Shown here: positions 38,841-48,897 of the stretch, piece by piece
Numbering within the stretch: position 1 is the stretch's first letter
How the letters are laid out: every line of letters starts with the position of its first letter
Assembly: GCA_027449125.1 (NCBI GenBank)
Contig: DAIDME010000014.1
Coordinates: 1 to 64,000, forward strand
DNA length: 64,000 nucleotides
From: Solirubrobacterales bacterium
Lineage (GTDB): Bacteria; Actinomycetota; Thermoleophilia; Solirubrobacterales; Solirubrobacteraceae
Direction: 5' to 3'
The notes under the pieces: model-generated
Seen by the model: only the letters and a program-made list of their open reading frames with translations
The model's database searches: none
Told to the model about the DNA's origin: nothing
Position numbers and translations under genes: made by a program

Positions 38841-39752
38841 TCAGCCGGAAAGCCAGCGCGCTGCTATCTCGTCGGCGACCTGCTCGCTGCTTCTGCCACC
38901 CACGTCCACGGCGATCAGTCCGGGCAGCTTGCGCATCCAGGTGAGCTGCCGCCGCACGTAGTTGCGGGTACGGCGCTTCATCGCCTCAACGTCGCCGGCC
39001 AGCAGCTCCTCGAATCCGAGCGCCTGCCGCGCCGTTGCGCTCGCTCCGGCGGCGTTGGCAGTCCGCACCTCGTGCTCGACGCCGGCTGCCAGCATCGCCT
39101 CGACGCGCGCGTCGACGCTCGCGTACAGCTGTTCACGGTCAGCCACCAGCCCAACCAGAAGCGTGGGATGGCGTGTCGTCTCGGTCCACAGTTCGGAGTC
39201 GGAGCCAGAGGGCATGAGCGCCCCTGAACGGTGGAGCTCGAGCGCTCGGACGACACGGTGGCTGTCGGTCGCGGCAATCTGCTGCGCGGCCCACGGCGCG
39301 GCCCGGCCAAGGCGCGCGTGCAGCGCCTCGGGCCCAAGCCTGGCGAGCTCGTCCAGCAGGCTCTGCCTGACCTCAGGGTCGGGTGGCGGTCGAAAGCTCA
39401 GGTCGGCCAGGGCCGCACGCAGGTAGAGACCCGTCCCGCCAACGACGATCGGCAGACGGCCCTCCCGCAGGAGACCGTCGATCTCGTTGTGTGCGAGCTC
39501 CGCGTACTGAGCGGCGCTGAAGCTCGCGTCGATCGGCAGGAACGAGACCAGTCGGTGCTCCAGCCGCGCCTGCTGCTCCGGCGTGGCGACGCCCGTGAGC
39601 ACCGAGAGCCCTCGGTAGACCTGGAGGGCGTCAGCCGAGACCGCCACCGCTCGCTGGCCGTGGGGACGCAGCGCGTCGGCCAGCGACACGGCCACCGCGG
39701 TCTTGCCGACCGCCGTCGGCCCCACCAGCGCGATGACTCTTTGGAGGGGCAT
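38841..39752 (-). CDS. miaA: tRNA dimethylallyltransferase
   Basis: This 303-residue protein has VIALVGPTAVGKTAVAVSLA (P-loop), AVSADALQVYRGLSVLTGVA (with Ala where Ser is typical), PIVVGGTGLYLRAAL, and DSHRVVRALELHRSG. It adds the isopentenyl group to A37 of tRNAs reading UNN codons. The methylthio step is done by MiaB, encoded on the same strand at 41597-42925. The track's 65 extra N-terminal codons overlap the divergent SDR gene and are rejected; ATG 39752 matches the family start. Confidence 0.92.
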   Translation of the reverse strand: MPLQRVIALVGPTAVGKTAVAVSLADALRPHGQRAVAVSADALQVYRGLSVLTGVATPEQQARLEHRLVSFLPIDASFSAAQYAELAHNEIDGLLREGRLPIVVGGTGLYLRAALADLSFRPPPDPEVRQSLLDELARLGPEALHARLGRAAPWAAQQIAATDSHRVVRALELHRSGALMPSGSDSELWTETTRHPTLLVGLVADREQLYASVDARVEAMLAAGVEHEVRTANAAGASATARQALGFEELLAGDVEAMKRRTRNYVRRQLTWMRKLPGLIAVDVGGRSSEQVADEIAARWLSG

Positions 39753-39804
39753 CAGCACGCAGTATCGTGCCTCCCATGGGCCACGGCGGCGCCGGGAGCG
39801 GCAG

Positions 39805-40608
39805 ATGAGGCTGGCGGGCAGCAACGTGCTGCTGACGGGCGCCACGGGCGGCATCGGCCGCGTGCTGGCTGGGGCGCTCGGCCGGAGTGGCGCGCACCTG
39901 GTTCTGAGCGGCCGGCGCGCGGACGTGCTGCAATCACTCGGGGACACGCTCGGGGTACGGACGATCGCCGCGGATCTGTCGGTGGCGGCGGAGGTTCAGC
40001 AGCTTGCCCGGCAAGCCGGCGAGATCGACATCCTCGTTGCGAACGCTGCACTGCCGGCTTCCGGGCATCTGCTGGAGCTGAGCCAGGCCGAAATCGACGT
40101 GATGCTCGCCGTCGACCTGCGGGCGCCGATAGCGCTGGTGCGCGAGCTCGCGCCGGGGATGGTCGCGCGCGGGCGCGGTCACATCGTGCTCATCTCGTCG
40201 CTCGCGGGCAAGGCCGCAACCCCGGCGTCCTCGATCTACAGCGCGGCGAAGTTCGGCCTGCGAGGGTTCGCTCACGCCGCCAGGGCGGACCTGCGCACAG
40301 GCGGCGTAGGCGTGTCGGTCGTGCTGCCGGGCTTCGTCCGTGACGTCGGCATGTTCGCCGACACCGGTCTGGAGCTGCCGCGCGGCGTCGGCACGAGCTC
40401 GCCCGAGCAGGTCGCCGCGGCGGTCATCTCGGCGGTCGAGCACAACCGTGCCGAGGTGAGCGTCGCCCCGCTCGCAGTCCGGCTGGGCGCCGGGCTGGCT
40501 GCGGTTGCGCCGTCGCTGGCCGCGCTCGGCCAGCGGGCGTTCGGGGCGGGCGCGTTGGCCGACCGCGTATCCGCAGCCCAGGCCGGCAAGCGCCCCCCCG
40601 CCGGGTGA
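39805..40608 (+). CDS. Short-chain dehydrogenase/reductase
   Basis: This 267-residue classical SDR has NVLLTGATGGIGRVLAGALG (the TGxxxGxG cofactor motif), ILVANAALPASG (NAG-like motif), and the catalytic Ser-Tyr-Lys as ISSLAGKAATPASSIYSAAK. Loss of an acidic residue after beta-2 (LVLSGRRADVL, with Arg-Arg) favours NADP(H). Substrate unknown; the style resembles the lipid/fatty-acid oxidoreductases of actinobacteria. It is on the plus strand between two minus-strand genes (miaA and an MscS channel), so it is probably transcribed alone. It starts at ATG 39805. Confidence 0.85.
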   Translation: MRLAGSNVLLTGATGGIGRVLAGALGRSGAHLVLSGRRADVLQSLGDTLGVRTIAADLSVAAEVQQLARQAGEIDILVANAALPASGHLLELSQAEIDVMLAVDLRAPIALVRELAPGMVARGRGHIVLISSLAGKAATPASSIYSAAKFGLRGFAHAARADLRTGGVGVSVVLPGFVRDVGMFADTGLELPRGVGTSSPEQVAAAVISAVEHNRAEVSVAPLAVRLGAGLAAVAPSLAALGQRAFGAGALADRVSAAQAGKRPPAG

Positions 40609-40630
40609 TCGGGTCGGCTGCCGGCTCGGA

Positions 40631-41584
40631 TCAGCTGCGTGGCGCTCCGGCGTCGCTCCTGGCGTGCTTGCCGGTGACGCCCACCAGCGCCGCGATGATC
40701 TCATCCGCGAGACGCGCCCCGTCAGTGTGACGCTCAGGGGTGGCCTGGACCCTCACCACGACCGTGTCCCCAGAGATCTCCTCGAGCAGGACGCTCGGCG
40801 CTTTGCGGGTCGGCGTGGCGACGTTGGCGTCGAGGATCGCCTGGACGTGACTCGGGCGTATGCTCGAGGCGAGGGTCACCTTCACGTCAACGGAATCTGG
40901 CTCGCGCAGCGGGAGGATCGCAGCCGAGAGCACCAGCGTATTGGGAACCATGACGCGCTCGTCGCCGCGCGTCAGGGTCGTGTAGAGCAGCCCGAGCGAG
41001 GCAACCACCCCGTCCACGCCGCCGGCCAGCTGGCCGGCCTGCAGCTTGACCCGCTCGCCGAGCCGGAACGGCCTGGCGCTGAGCAAGACCATTCCGGCAA
41101 AGAGGTTGCCGAGCGGCTGCTGGGCGGCGATGCCGAGCACCACCGCCGTGAACGCGCCACCGACCGCAAGCGCCTGCAGCGAGATCCCACCCACCGCCAG
41201 CGCGGCCAGCACCGTGGCAACCACCGAGAGCAGCCGGATCAGGAATTCAACCGTGCCGGCGGTGGCCGGGTCCATCCGCCGGAAGACGACCGGGGAGGCC
41301 CGTGCCAGATCCCTCGAGATCAGCCAGCCGACCGTCAGGACGAGGAAAACCGCCACGACCTTGACGATCGTCAGTCCCAGGTAGATGCCGTTCAGGTGCC
41401 CGTCGCGTCCGGCCCAGTCGCGACCCATGATCACCAGGACGAGCGCCGCCACCTCGAGCGGCAGCCGTCCCAGGGCACGGCGGATCACCTGCCGGTTGAG
41501 CTCCAGTTCCAAGCCAACCGCCGCCCAGGCGTCGCTGCGGGTCTCGAACATCCGGCTGTTGACCTTCCGGCGCGAGCGCGGCAC
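40631..41584 (-). CDS. MscS-family mechanosensitive ion channel
   Basis: This 317-residue membrane protein has three to four hydrophobic segments and the pore-lining helix LQALAVGGAFTAVVLGIAAQ followed by PLGNLFAGMVLLSARPFRLG, the MscS signature. The C-terminal cytosolic part continues VMVPNTLVLSAAILPL. Such channels open under membrane tension to release solutes on hypo-osmotic shock. GTG 41584 is the track start; ATG 41551 is possible. It lies between miaB (12 nt upstream) and the convergent SDR gene, so it may be co-transcribed with miaB. Confidence 0.87.
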   Translation of the reverse strand: MPRSRRKVNSRMFETRSDAWAAVGLELELNRQVIRRALGRLPLEVAALVLVIMGRDWAGRDGHLNGIYLGLTIVKVVAVFLVLTVGWLISRDLARASPVVFRRMDPATAGTVEFLIRLLSVVATVLAALAVGGISLQALAVGGAFTAVVLGIAAQQPLGNLFAGMVLLSARPFRLGERVKLQAGQLAGGVDGVVASLGLLYTTLTRGDERVMVPNTLVLSAAILPLREPDSVDVKVTLASSIRPSHVQAILDANVATPTRKAPSVLLEEISGDTVVVRVQATPERHTDGARLADEIIAALVGVTGKHARSDAGAPRS

Positions 41585-41596
41585 GGAAGTCAGCCC

Positions 41597-42925
41597 CTAG
41601 TGGGCCGCACGAGCGACGAGCGACATCGCACCTGTGAGCGTCTGGCTGCTGGCGCCGCTGATCTCAACATCGACGTAATCGCCCGGCTCGCCCAGCCCGT
41701 CGAAGTTGACCACCTTGTTGTGGCGCGTGCGGCCGCGTAGCCGTGCGGGGTCCGTGCGCGACGGTCCTTCGATCAGGACCTCCAGCGAGCGCCCCACGAA
41801 TCGCTGGGCGCGCTCCGCTGCGCGCCGTTGCACCACGTCCACGAGGCGCTCCAGGCGCTGCACCTTGACCTCGTGCGCAACCTGCTCGCCGAGTGTTGCC
41901 GCCTCGGTTCCGCGACGCGGCGAGTAGAGGAACGTGAACGCGCCGTCGTAGCCCACCGCATCCACCAGCGAGAGTGTCTGCTCGAACTCGGCTTCGGTCT
42001 CGCCGGGAAAGCCGACGATGATGTCCGTGGTGAGCGCGCAGTCGGGCAGTTGCTCGCGGATCAAAGCGACGCGGTCCAGGTAGCGCTCACGCGTGTATGT
42101 CCGGCGCATCCGCTTGAGCACGGTGCTCGCCCCGGATTGCAGCGGCAGGTGAATGTGCTCGCATAGCGCCGGCAGCTCGACGTGTGCGCGGATCACATCC
42201 TCGCGCATGTCCTTGGGATGCGGGCTCGTGTAGCGGATCCGACGGACGCCCTCAACGGCATCGACGCGGGCCAGCAGGTCGGCGAACGAAGTGCGCCTGC
42301 CGGGTGGTAGATCGCGGCCGTAGGAGTTCACGTTCTGCCCGAGCAGGGTCACCTCGCTCACGCCGTCCGCCACCTGCCGCCGGACCTCGGTGAGCAGCGT
42401 TTCGGGGTCGCGGCTGACCTCCCGCCCACGTGTCGATGGCACGATGCAGTAGGAGCAGACACAGTTGCAGCCGACGCTGACCTGCAGCCAGCCCTGGTGC
42501 GGGCGGGCGCGCCGGGGCGGCAGGTCGCCCGTGAACGACTCGAACTCGAAGAATCCCTGGGCGCTCAGAGATTCGCTGGTCAGGAACTCTGCGAGCTTGT
42601 GCACCTGGCCTGGCCCGAAGGCCACGTCCACATACGGGAACCGCTCAAAGACCTCGTGCTTCACCGACTGTGCCCAACAGCCCCCGACGCCGATCACCGT
42701 GCCCTGCGCCCGCCGCTTGAGCGCCGCCGCCTCCTGGAGATGCGCGATGAAGCGCTCGTCGGCCCGCTCGCGGATGGAGCACGTGTTGAACAGGATGAGG
42801 TCCGCCTCGCCGCGCTGGTCCGCCTCGACGTAACCGAGCGCCTCCAGCATCCCCTTGACGCGTTCGGAGTCGTGTTCGTTCATCTGGCAGCCGAACGTGG
42901 TCAGGTGGTATGCGTGGCGCCGCAT
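41597..42925 (-). CDS. miaB: tRNA-2-methylthio-N6-dimethylallyladenosine synthase
   Basis: This 442-residue methylthiotransferase has the N-terminal cluster domain (LTTFGCQMNEHDSERVKGML, FNTCSIRERADER, IGVGGCWAQS), the radical SAM motif CNCVCSYCIVPSTRGREVSR, and a C-terminal TRAM domain (IEGPSRTDPARLRGRTRHNK). It adds the methylthio group to i6A37 made by MiaA. The three outer Cys and the radical SAM Cys are all present. I use ATG 42925 because MRRHAYHLTTFGCQ is the normal family start. It follows rny by 45 nt. Confidence 0.93.
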   Translation of the reverse strand: MRRHAYHLTTFGCQMNEHDSERVKGMLEALGYVEADQRGEADLILFNTCSIRERADERFIAHLQEAAALKRRAQGTVIGVGGCWAQSVKHEVFERFPYVDVAFGPGQVHKLAEFLTSESLSAQGFFEFESFTGDLPPRRARPHQGWLQVSVGCNCVCSYCIVPSTRGREVSRDPETLLTEVRRQVADGVSEVTLLGQNVNSYGRDLPPGRRTSFADLLARVDAVEGVRRIRYTSPHPKDMREDVIRAHVELPALCEHIHLPLQSGASTVLKRMRRTYTRERYLDRVALIREQLPDCALTTDIIVGFPGETEAEFEQTLSLVDAVGYDGAFTFLYSPRRGTEAATLGEQVAHEVKVQRLERLVDVVQRRAAERAQRFVGRSLEVLIEGPSRTDPARLRGRTRHNKVVNFDGLGEPGDYVDVEISGASSQTLTGAMSLVARAAH

Positions 42926-42970
42926 CGCGCCCAAGAGTAGCCCCTGCTGCCGTTGGGCCACGGACCACGG

Positions 42971-44398
42971 CTATCTTGCGTAGTCCACCGCGCGCGACTC
43001 GCGGATGACCGTGACCTTGATCTGGCCCGGGTACTCCAGCTGCTTCTCGATCTCCCGCGCGATCTCATACGAGATCAGCGTCGCGCCCGCGTCGTCAACC
43101 GCCTCGGGGGCCACAATCACCCTGATCTCACGCCCGGCCTGCATCGCATACACCTTGTCCACTCCCGGGTGGCGCTTGGCGATCTCCTCCAGATCACGTA
43201 ACCGCTTCACGTACAACTCGAGCGACTCGCCGCGGGCGCCGGGCCTGGCGCCCGAGAGCGCATCAGCCGCCTGCACGATGACCGCCTCGACCGTCTGCGG
43301 CTCAACCTCGTTGTGGTGCGCCTCCATCGCGTGCGCGACCGCCTCCGTCTCGCCGTACTTGCGCGCCAGCTCGCCGCCGACGAGTGCGTGTGGTCCTTCG
43401 ACCTCGTGCGTCACAGCCTTGCCGATGTCGTGCAGCAGCGCCGCCCTGCGGGCGGTCTTGGGGCTTGCGCCCAGCTCGGAGGCCATCATCCCCGCCAGCT
43501 GCGCCACCTCCACCGAGTGCGAGAGCACGTTCTGGCCGTAGCTGGTGCGGAACTTCAGACGACCCAGGTAGCGAACCAGCTCAGGGTGCAGCCCCTGCAC
43601 GTCGGCCTCGAAGGCGCCCTCCTCGCCGGCCTCCTGGATGTGCGTCTCCAGCTCTGACTTGACCTGGAAGTAGACCTCCTCGATCCGCGCCGGGTGAATC
43701 CGGCCGTCCTGCAGGAGCCGTTCAAGGGTGAGCCTGGCCACCTCACGGCGAACTCCGTCGAAGCCCGACAGGACGACCGCGCCAGGCGTGTCGTCGATTA
43801 TGAAGTCCACGCCCGTCAGCATCTCGAGCACCCGGATGTTGCGGCCCTCGCGCCCGATGATCCGGCCCTTCATGTCGTCGGAGGTGAGCTGCACCACCGA
43901 CACGGTGGTCTCAGCCGCATGCCCGGCGGCGAGCCGCTGCATGACCACAGCCAGGATGTTGCGCACGCGCCGGTCCGCGTCGCGCCTGGTCTCGTCCTCG
44001 ATCTCACGCACGCGCCGTGCCGCCTGTTTGCGCGCCTCGTCTTCGATCTGGGCTATCAGCATCTCCCTGGCCCGCGTCGCCGATAGGCCCGCGATCCGCT
44101 CCAGCTCGCCGACCAACGACGCCTGTTGACGCTCGACGGTCGCGAGGCGCTCCGCCAGGTCGCCCTCCGCCTCGCGTAGTCGCGCCTCGCGTGTGCGCAG
44201 GTCCCGGGCGTACTCAGCGCCGCCGCCGTTGCTGCCGGCCGGTGGCGACGGTGGCGCGCTCGCCTGCTCGCCGGCCGCGCCACCCATCCCGGGTGGATTC
44301 GACGCTCTACGACGAGCCGTTCCAGCCATCTGTGCGTAAACCGCCGCTGCCACAACCACGCTTACGGCTATGAGCCCTGCGGCCACGATGATGTCCAT
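42971..44398 (-). CDS. rny: Ribonuclease Y
   Basis: This 475-residue endoribonuclease has one N-terminal membrane helix ([20 protein letters not shown]), a glycine/proline-rich linker (35-60), a coiled coil ([20 protein letters not shown] onward), a KH domain ([19 protein letters not shown]) and an HD domain with [15 protein letters not shown]. It initiates mRNA decay at the membrane. RNase J and PNPase are encoded at 56477 and 61032, completing the usual partner set. AGAGGAA lies 6 nt upstream of ATG 44398. The 5' leader contains a hairpin at 44419-44439. Confidence 0.93.
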   Translation of the reverse strand: MDIIVAAGLIAVSVVVAAAVYAQMAGTARRRASNPPGMGGAAGEQASAPPSPPAGSNGGGAEYARDLRTREARLREAEGDLAERLATVERQQASLVGELERIAGLSATRAREMLIAQIEDEARKQAARRVREIEDETRRDADRRVRNILAVVMQRLAAGHAAETTVSVVQLTSDDMKGRIIGREGRNIRVLEMLTGVDFIIDDTPGAVVLSGFDGVRREVARLTLERLLQDGRIHPARIEEVYFQVKSELETHIQEAGEEGAFEADVQGLHPELVRYLGRLKFRTSYGQNVLSHSVEVAQLAGMMASELGASPKTARRAALLHDIGKAVTHEVEGPHALVGGELARKYGETEAVAHAMEAHHNEVEPQTVEAVIVQAADALSGARPGARGESLELYVKRLRDLEEIAKRHPGVDKVYAMQAGREIRVIVAPEAVDDAGATLISYEIAREIEKQLEYPGQIKVTVIRESRAVDYAR

Positions 44399-44418
44399 GG
44401 TCGTTCCTCTCAGAGCGT

Positions 44419-44439
44419 CCGCGGGTGTCTGGCCCGCGG
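44419..44439. promoter_or_regulatory. Hairpin in the rny leader
   Basis: CCGCGGG and CCCGCGG are separated by 7 nt, 20-41 nt upstream of the rny start codon. The surrounding gap (44399-44632) contains no gene. The hairpin could be a processing or autoregulatory site, or the tail of a terminator for recX transcripts. Only the inverted repeat itself is certain. Confidence 0.3.
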
Positions 44440-44632
44440 CCCCTCAGTCTCGTCTCGTATCAGGAGCGACCGACCGGCGTGACTCGCCTTCGTACGGGTT
44501 CGGCGTCGAGGTCAGGCTGCGCGTCCATCTCGTGTCTCGGGTTCAACACCGGGCGTTCCCCGCCCGTCGTTCGCTGAAGGCGATGCTACCGCGCCCGAGC
44601 CTGCTCCCCGCCGTCTCGCGGGTCCCGGCGCG

Positions 44633-45121
44633 CTACGGCCCCCGCCCCAGCCACTGCCTCACCGCATCGGCGGCCGTCTCGCTGCCGTAGCCTTTGCGCA
44701 GCAGAACACCGAAGGCGCGCTCCCGGTCACGCGGCTCACGCGGACCCTTCGGAAAGCGATCCTCCAACAGCCCGGCGGCACGCTCTAACTCATCCCCGCC
44801 AGCAGCGTTGCTGGACAGCAGTGCAGCATCGATCAGCTCGCGTTCGACGCCCCGCTCTCTGAGCGTACGGGCGATCCGCTCGCGGCCCCAGGAGTCGAGC
44901 GCACGCCTGTCCTGGGCGAACAGGCGTGCGTAACGCGCATCATCCAGGTAGCCGAGGCTGATGAGCTCCGCCATGACGCTCTCGACCTCGGCGTCGGGAA
45001 GCTCTGCGCGGGCTAGGCGTTCACGCACCTCGCTGACAGTACGCTCGCGCCTGTTGATGAACGCATACGCGATCGCGGCCCCGCGGCCAGCGGGCGCCGT
45101 GGCGCCGACATCATCTTCCAC
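44633..45121 (-). CDS. recX: RecX regulatory protein
   Basis: This 162-residue, mostly helical protein has YAFINRRERTVSEVRERLAR, ELISLGYLDDARYARLFAQD, GRERIARTLRERGVERELID and FGVLLRKGYGSETAADAVRQ, the repeated three-helix RecX pattern. RecX modulates RecA filaments. It lies 43 nt downstream of recA on the same strand, the standard recA-recX arrangement, so it shares the SOS-controlled promoter. Length is normal. Confidence 0.92.
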   Translation of the reverse strand: MEDDVGATAPAGRGAAIAYAFINRRERTVSEVRERLARAELPDAEVESVMAELISLGYLDDARYARLFAQDRRALDSWGRERIARTLRERGVERELIDAALLSSNAAGGDELERAAGLLEDRFPKGPREPRDRERAFGVLLRKGYGSETAADAVRQWLGRGP

Positions 45122-45164
45122 AGCTCGACCAGTCTGCCGGTCCCGCGGTCCAGAGACAGAACGC

Positions 45165-46286
45165 TCAAGCGGCCTCGTCGACCTCGTCGTCCAACTCCGG
45201 TGGTTCGCCGTCGTGCTCGATCGGCTTGACCAGGTCTCTGCCGATGCCCAACGCCGAGTAGATCTTTACCTCGATCTCCTTTGCGAGGTCGGGATGTTCG
45301 TCCAGGTAAGCCTTGGCGTTGCCGCGCCCCTGTCCAAGGCGTTCATCCCCGTATGAGAAGAACGAGCCAGACTTGGTCACTATGTTGTGCTCGATCCCGT
45401 AGTCCAGCAGGCAGCCGGAGGTTGATATTCCCTTCCCGAACTCGATATCGAACTCGGCCTGCTTGAACGGAGCCGCGACCTTGTTTTTTACGACCTTCAC
45501 CCGCACCCGGTTGCCAACCGCCTCGGTACCGTCCTTGAGCGTCTCGATCCGGCGAATGTCGAGCCGTTGGGAGGCGTAGAACTTCAGCGCGCGACCGCCG
45601 GGCTGGGTCTCGGGAGAGCCGAACATGACCCCAACCTTCTCGCGGATCTGGTTTGTGAAGACACACAGCGTCTGCGTCCGGTTGAGCGTACCCGTCAGCT
45701 TGCGCATCGCCTGCGACATCATGCGTGCTTGAACTCCGACCGTCTGGTCGCCCATCTGGCCCTCGAGCTCGGCGCGTGGCGTCAGCGCCGCCACCGAGTC
45801 GACGGCGATCACGTCGACGGCACCGGACCGGATCAGCATGTCGACGACCTCCAGTGCCTGCTCGCCGTAATCGGGCTGAGAGACGAGCAGTTCATCGATG
45901 TCGACCCCGATCTGCTGCGCGTACAGGGGATCCATCGCGTGCTCGGCATCGATGAAGGCGCAGACGCCACCCAACCTCTGCGCCTCGGCCAAGATGTGGT
46001 ACACGAGCGTGGTCTTGCCGGATGACTCAGGCCCGAAGATCTCGATTATCCGGCCGCGCGGGACGCCACCGATCCCGAGCGCGATATCAAGCGACAGGGC
46101 TCCGGTGGGGATCGCGTCGACCGCGACCCGTGCCCCCGGGTCGCCCATCCTCATCACCGTACCTTTGCCGAACTGCCGCTCGATCTGCGTCAGCGCCCCG
46201 GCGAGCGCCGCTTGGCGCTTGGCATCGGACTTCGCGTCCGCTGGCGCGCCGACCAGCTTGGCGCCCGCCCTGTCGTTCTCACTCAT
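45165..46286 (-). CDS. recA: RecA recombinase
   Basis: This 373-residue protein has [20 protein letters not shown] (Walker A), [20 protein letters not shown] (Walker B), [17 protein letters not shown] (loop L1/L2 area) and [19 protein letters not shown] (L2). It drives homologous recombination and the SOS response. ATG 46286 is the family start; the track starts 8 codons early. An SOS box lies 70-81 nt upstream and cinA precedes it, a common cinA-recA-recX order. An intein is absent. Confidence 0.96.
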   Translation of the reverse strand: MSENDRAGAKLVGAPADAKSDAKRQAALAGALTQIERQFGKGTVMRMGDPGARVAVDAIPTGALSLDIALGIGGVPRGRIIEIFGPESSGKTTLVYHILAEAQRLGGVCAFIDAEHAMDPLYAQQIGVDIDELLVSQPDYGEQALEVVDMLIRSGAVDVIAVDSVAALTPRAELEGQMGDQTVGVQARMMSQAMRKLTGTLNRTQTLCVFTNQIREKVGVMFGSPETQPGGRALKFYASQRLDIRRIETLKDGTEAVGNRVRVKVVKNKVAAPFKQAEFDIEFGKGISTSGCLLDYGIEHNIVTKSGSFFSYGDERLGQGRGNAKAYLDEHPDLAKEIEVKIYSALGIGRDLVKPIEHDGEPPELDDEVDEAA

Positions 46287-46355
46287 GCTCGTCTGGCTCC
46301 TTGTCCTCATACCGTGCGGCCACTGAAGTTACGACCCGCACCGGACGGAACCACA

Positions 46356-46367
46356 GAACACCCGTTC
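46356..46367. promoter_or_regulatory. SOS (LexA) box upstream of recA
   Basis: GAACACCCGTTC fits GAAC-N4-GTTC exactly and extends to CGAAC on the minus strand (GCGAACGGGTGTTCTG). This is the actinobacterial/Gram-positive LexA site. It is 70 nt upstream of the recA start codon, in the promoter region. lexA itself is not in the window. Confidence 0.75.
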
Positions 46368-46443
46368 GCACAAGACCGGCCTGTGGCGGATGTGTGCCAT
46401 GTCTGCGCCAATCACGTCACACGCGTCGGCCAGGCAGGAGCCT

Positions 46444-46459
46444 CTGCGGATAACCGCAG
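46444..46459. terminator. Short hairpin between cinA and recA
   Basis: CTGCGG-ATAA-CCGCAG forms a perfect 6-bp stem with a 4-nt loop, 34-49 nt beyond the cinA stop. No U-tract follows on the minus strand. It may be a weak I-shaped terminator, so that recA depends on its own SOS promoter. Confidence 0.35.
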
Positions 46460-46492
46460 CCGATCTCCAGCCATCGCGGCTGCCAGTCCCCG

Positions 46493-47818
46493 TCAGTCGC
46501 GCTCACCGTGCAGCAGGGCAGCGATGAGATGCATGGCCACCGTCGTCGAACGGTCGCGCACGGCTGCGCGGCCACCGGCGAGGCGCTCCGTCCGGATCAG
46601 CGAACGCAACCCCCCAAGGCTGGAGACGGCACCCTGCACCACCGCGAAGCAGACCATGCCCACGGGCTTATCGACGGTGCCGCCAGCTGGCCCGGCGACC
46701 CCCGTGATGCCCACCCCAACGGTGCACTCGAAGCGCTCACGCGCGCCGCGGGCCATGGCAAGAGCCACTTCCGGGGAGACCGCGCCGTGCTGGGCGATCA
46801 GCCCCGAGTCCACCCCCAGCACGGCCGCTTTGGCCGCGTTGCTGTAGACCACGGCACCGCCGACCAGGTATGCCGACGCTCCGGGACGCTCGGTCAGGCG
46901 TGCGGCCAGCAGGCCGCCTGTGCAGGACTCGGCCGCCGCGATCGTCTCACCGCCGGCCAGCAGAAGTGAAGCGACCTGCTCGTCGATCGTCCTGCCATCC
47001 CGCGAGAACAGCCGCGCGCCATGGCGCGCGGCCAGAAACGCGAGCAGCGTGTCGTAGTCGGCCTGCGCTCCCGGCTCGAAGCGCGTGGAGACCTCGATCT
47101 CGCCGCGCCGCAGGCAGGTCGTTATCTCGAGCGCATCCAGCGAGAGCCCGGCCTGCGCTGCGGACCGCAGGGTGGCAGCGATCTCAGCCTCGGGGAGACC
47201 GTAGAGACGCACGATCTCACGCCGGTACACGGTCGCGCCGCTGATCGCCGCCTTGAACGCCGCGGTGCCCACCGCCTCGCCCCACATCGGCTGGAGCTCG
47301 CTCGGCGGACCGGGCAGGACGACCACGGTCGGCCCGCCGGCGCCGTCTGCGGGGGGCACAACCAGACCCGGAGCCGTTCCCCGCGGGCTGAGCACCGTCG
47401 CCCCCTCGGGAACCATCGCCTGCTTGCGAGTCGCCAGGCGCAACGCCTCCCGATCGGCTTCGGGCCAGCGCTCTGAGACCGACGCCGTGATCTGTTCGAT
47501 CCGCGACTCGAGCGAAGCGTCCAGCAGCAGCTCGCGTCCAGCGAAGCTCGCAACCACCGCGGCGGTCAGATCATCGGCGGTGGGGCCCAGGCCGCCGCTG
47601 GTAACGATCAGCGCCAATCCCGAGGCGGCCATCTGCGCGAGTGCGTCGAGCAGATCCGCCGGACGGTCGCCCACCACCACGATCCGAGCCAGGTCGACCC
47701 CCAGCTCACGTAGCCGCTCAGACAGCCAAGGCCCGTTGCGGTCGCTGATGATGCCGGTCAGCACCTCGGTGCCGGTCACCAGCACACCGGCTCTGACAAC
47801 GGGCCTAGACCCCGACAC
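46493..47818 (-). CDS. cinA: CinA-family protein (NMN deamidase / competence-damage-inducible)
   Basis: This 441-residue two-domain protein has an N-terminal MoaB/MogA-like COG1058 domain ([53 protein letters not shown]). A C-terminal CinA amidase domain follows ([56 protein letters not shown]). It recycles NMN and is often in the recA transcript. GTG 47818 starts it. The intact AAESCTGG motif suggests an active amidase. Confidence 0.93.
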   Translation of the reverse strand: MSGSRPVVRAGVLVTGTEVLTGIISDRNGPWLSERLRELGVDLARIVVVGDRPADLLDALAQMAASGLALIVTSGGLGPTADDLTAAVVASFAGRELLLDASLESRIEQITASVSERWPEADREALRLATRKQAMVPEGATVLSPRGTAPGLVVPPADGAGGPTVVVLPGPPSELQPMWGEAVGTAAFKAAISGATVYRREIVRLYGLPEAEIAATLRSAAQAGLSLDALEITTCLRRGEIEVSTRFEPGAQADYDTLLAFLAARHGARLFSRDGRTIDEQVASLLLAGGETIAAAESCTGGLLAARLTERPGASAYLVGGAVVYSNAAKAAVLGVDSGLIAQHGAVSPEVALAMARGARERFECTVGVGITGVAGPAGGTVDKPVGMVCFAVVQGAVSSLGGLRSLIRTERLAGGRAAVRDRSTTVAMHLIAALLHGERD

Positions 47819-47845
47819 GGCGCCCCGAATCGCCCGAGCCGACTC

Positions 47846-48823
47846 TCACCCGCAGGTGAACGTGGACGGTGCCGGCTTCACGCCCGTGGGCGTGATCTCG
47901 AGGTTGGTCACCTGACCGCCGGTGACCGCGTAGGGCTTGCCGTTCGCGGTCAGCGTCACGCTCGTGTTACCGAGCGTCACCAGCAGTGTGCTGCTGCGCA
48001 GCTGCGGGATCGTCTGACCGGGGTAGTAGTCGACCGCGGGCATCAGCGGAGTGCCGGACTGGCCTTCCGCGCAGATCCACACCTTGGCCGTGGGCACGAT
48101 CGTCAGCGTGGCCTCCGCCGAATTGGTCGTGCTCGCGCCGGCGCCGTTGGTGGTAGTGCTCGAACCCGTCGTGGCTGTCGCGCCCGGCCCGGTCGCCGTC
48201 GTGCTCGACCCCGTCGTCGTGCTGCCCGCACCGGTGCCGGTCGTGGTCGAGCCGGCCCCGGTGGTCGTCTTTCGCCTGGCGCCCTTTGCCGGGGTGGTGT
48301 CTGTCCCGGTGCTCGACCCACCGGAGCGACCGCGGCGCTTGCCGCCGGTGCCGCCGTTCTTTCCGGCGCCGCCACCGCCGCCCGTGGCGGGTGCGATCGG
48401 GTTCCCCGCCGGAGCAGGGCTCCTGCCATGGCTGCCGATGACATAGAGCGCGGCGACGATCACGACAAGCGCGGCGACGATCACGCTGCGCGGCGAGAAC
48501 AGCATGGCGGCCAGCGCGCTCGGCGGCGTCGATCGCCGCTCCCGCTCGCGCACATTGCTTGTCATCGCCCTCACGTCGTGGTCGCTCGGCCGCTCGTAGC
48601 GGCGCTTGAACTCATCGACGATCAGCCGGCTGTCCAGACCGAGAAAGTCTCCGTAGGTCTTCAGGAAGCTCTTGACATACACCGGACCGGGGAGCAGATC
48701 CCACTCCTCGTTCTCGAGCGCACGCAGATACTTGGCACGGATCTTCGTGCCGACCTCAACCTCACTGATGTCGATGCGTGCGCGCATGCGCGCTTCACGC
48801 AGGGTCGAGCCGATCTCAGCCAT
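47846..48823 (-). CDS. RodZ-like helix-turn-helix membrane protein
   Basis: This 325-residue protein has an N-terminal XRE-type HTH (STLREARMRARIDISEVEVG, IRAKYLRALENEEWDLLPGP, VYVKSFLKTYGDFLGLD). One membrane helix follows (SVIVAALVVIVAALYVIG), then a Gly/Thr/Ser-rich low-complexity linker of about 100 residues, and a beta-rich DUF4115-like extracellular domain (KVWICAEGQSGTPLMPAVDYY). RodZ links MreB to the envelope, but no mreB gene is in the window and the domain spacing differs from proteobacterial RodZ. It lies between ftsK and cinA on the same strand, consistent with a role at the cell envelope. Confidence 0.82.
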   Translation of the reverse strand: MAEIGSTLREARMRARIDISEVEVGTKIRAKYLRALENEEWDLLPGPVYVKSFLKTYGDFLGLDSRLIVDEFKRRYERPSDHDVRAMTSNVRERERRSTPPSALAAMLFSPRSVIVAALVVIVAALYVIGSHGRSPAPAGNPIAPATGGGGGAGKNGGTGGKRRGRSGGSSTGTDTTPAKGARRKTTTGAGSTTTGTGAGSTTTGSSTTATGPGATATTGSSTTTNGAGASTTNSAEATLTIVPTAKVWICAEGQSGTPLMPAVDYYPGQTIPQLRSSTLLVTLGNTSVTLTANGKPYAVTGGQVTNLEITPTGVKPAPSTFTCG

Positions 48824-48897
48824 AGCAGCAAGCGTACGACGCTAAGCGCCAGTTGGCCACCAGCGGCAGCCGATGCCCAGACCTGGTGGGCGAGATC

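Noticed and set aside
44399-44632. tRNA or small RNA gene in the rny-recX gap
   Set aside because: No cloverleaf with GGTTCAA-type T-loop and matching acceptor stem could be built; only isolated hairpins are visible.
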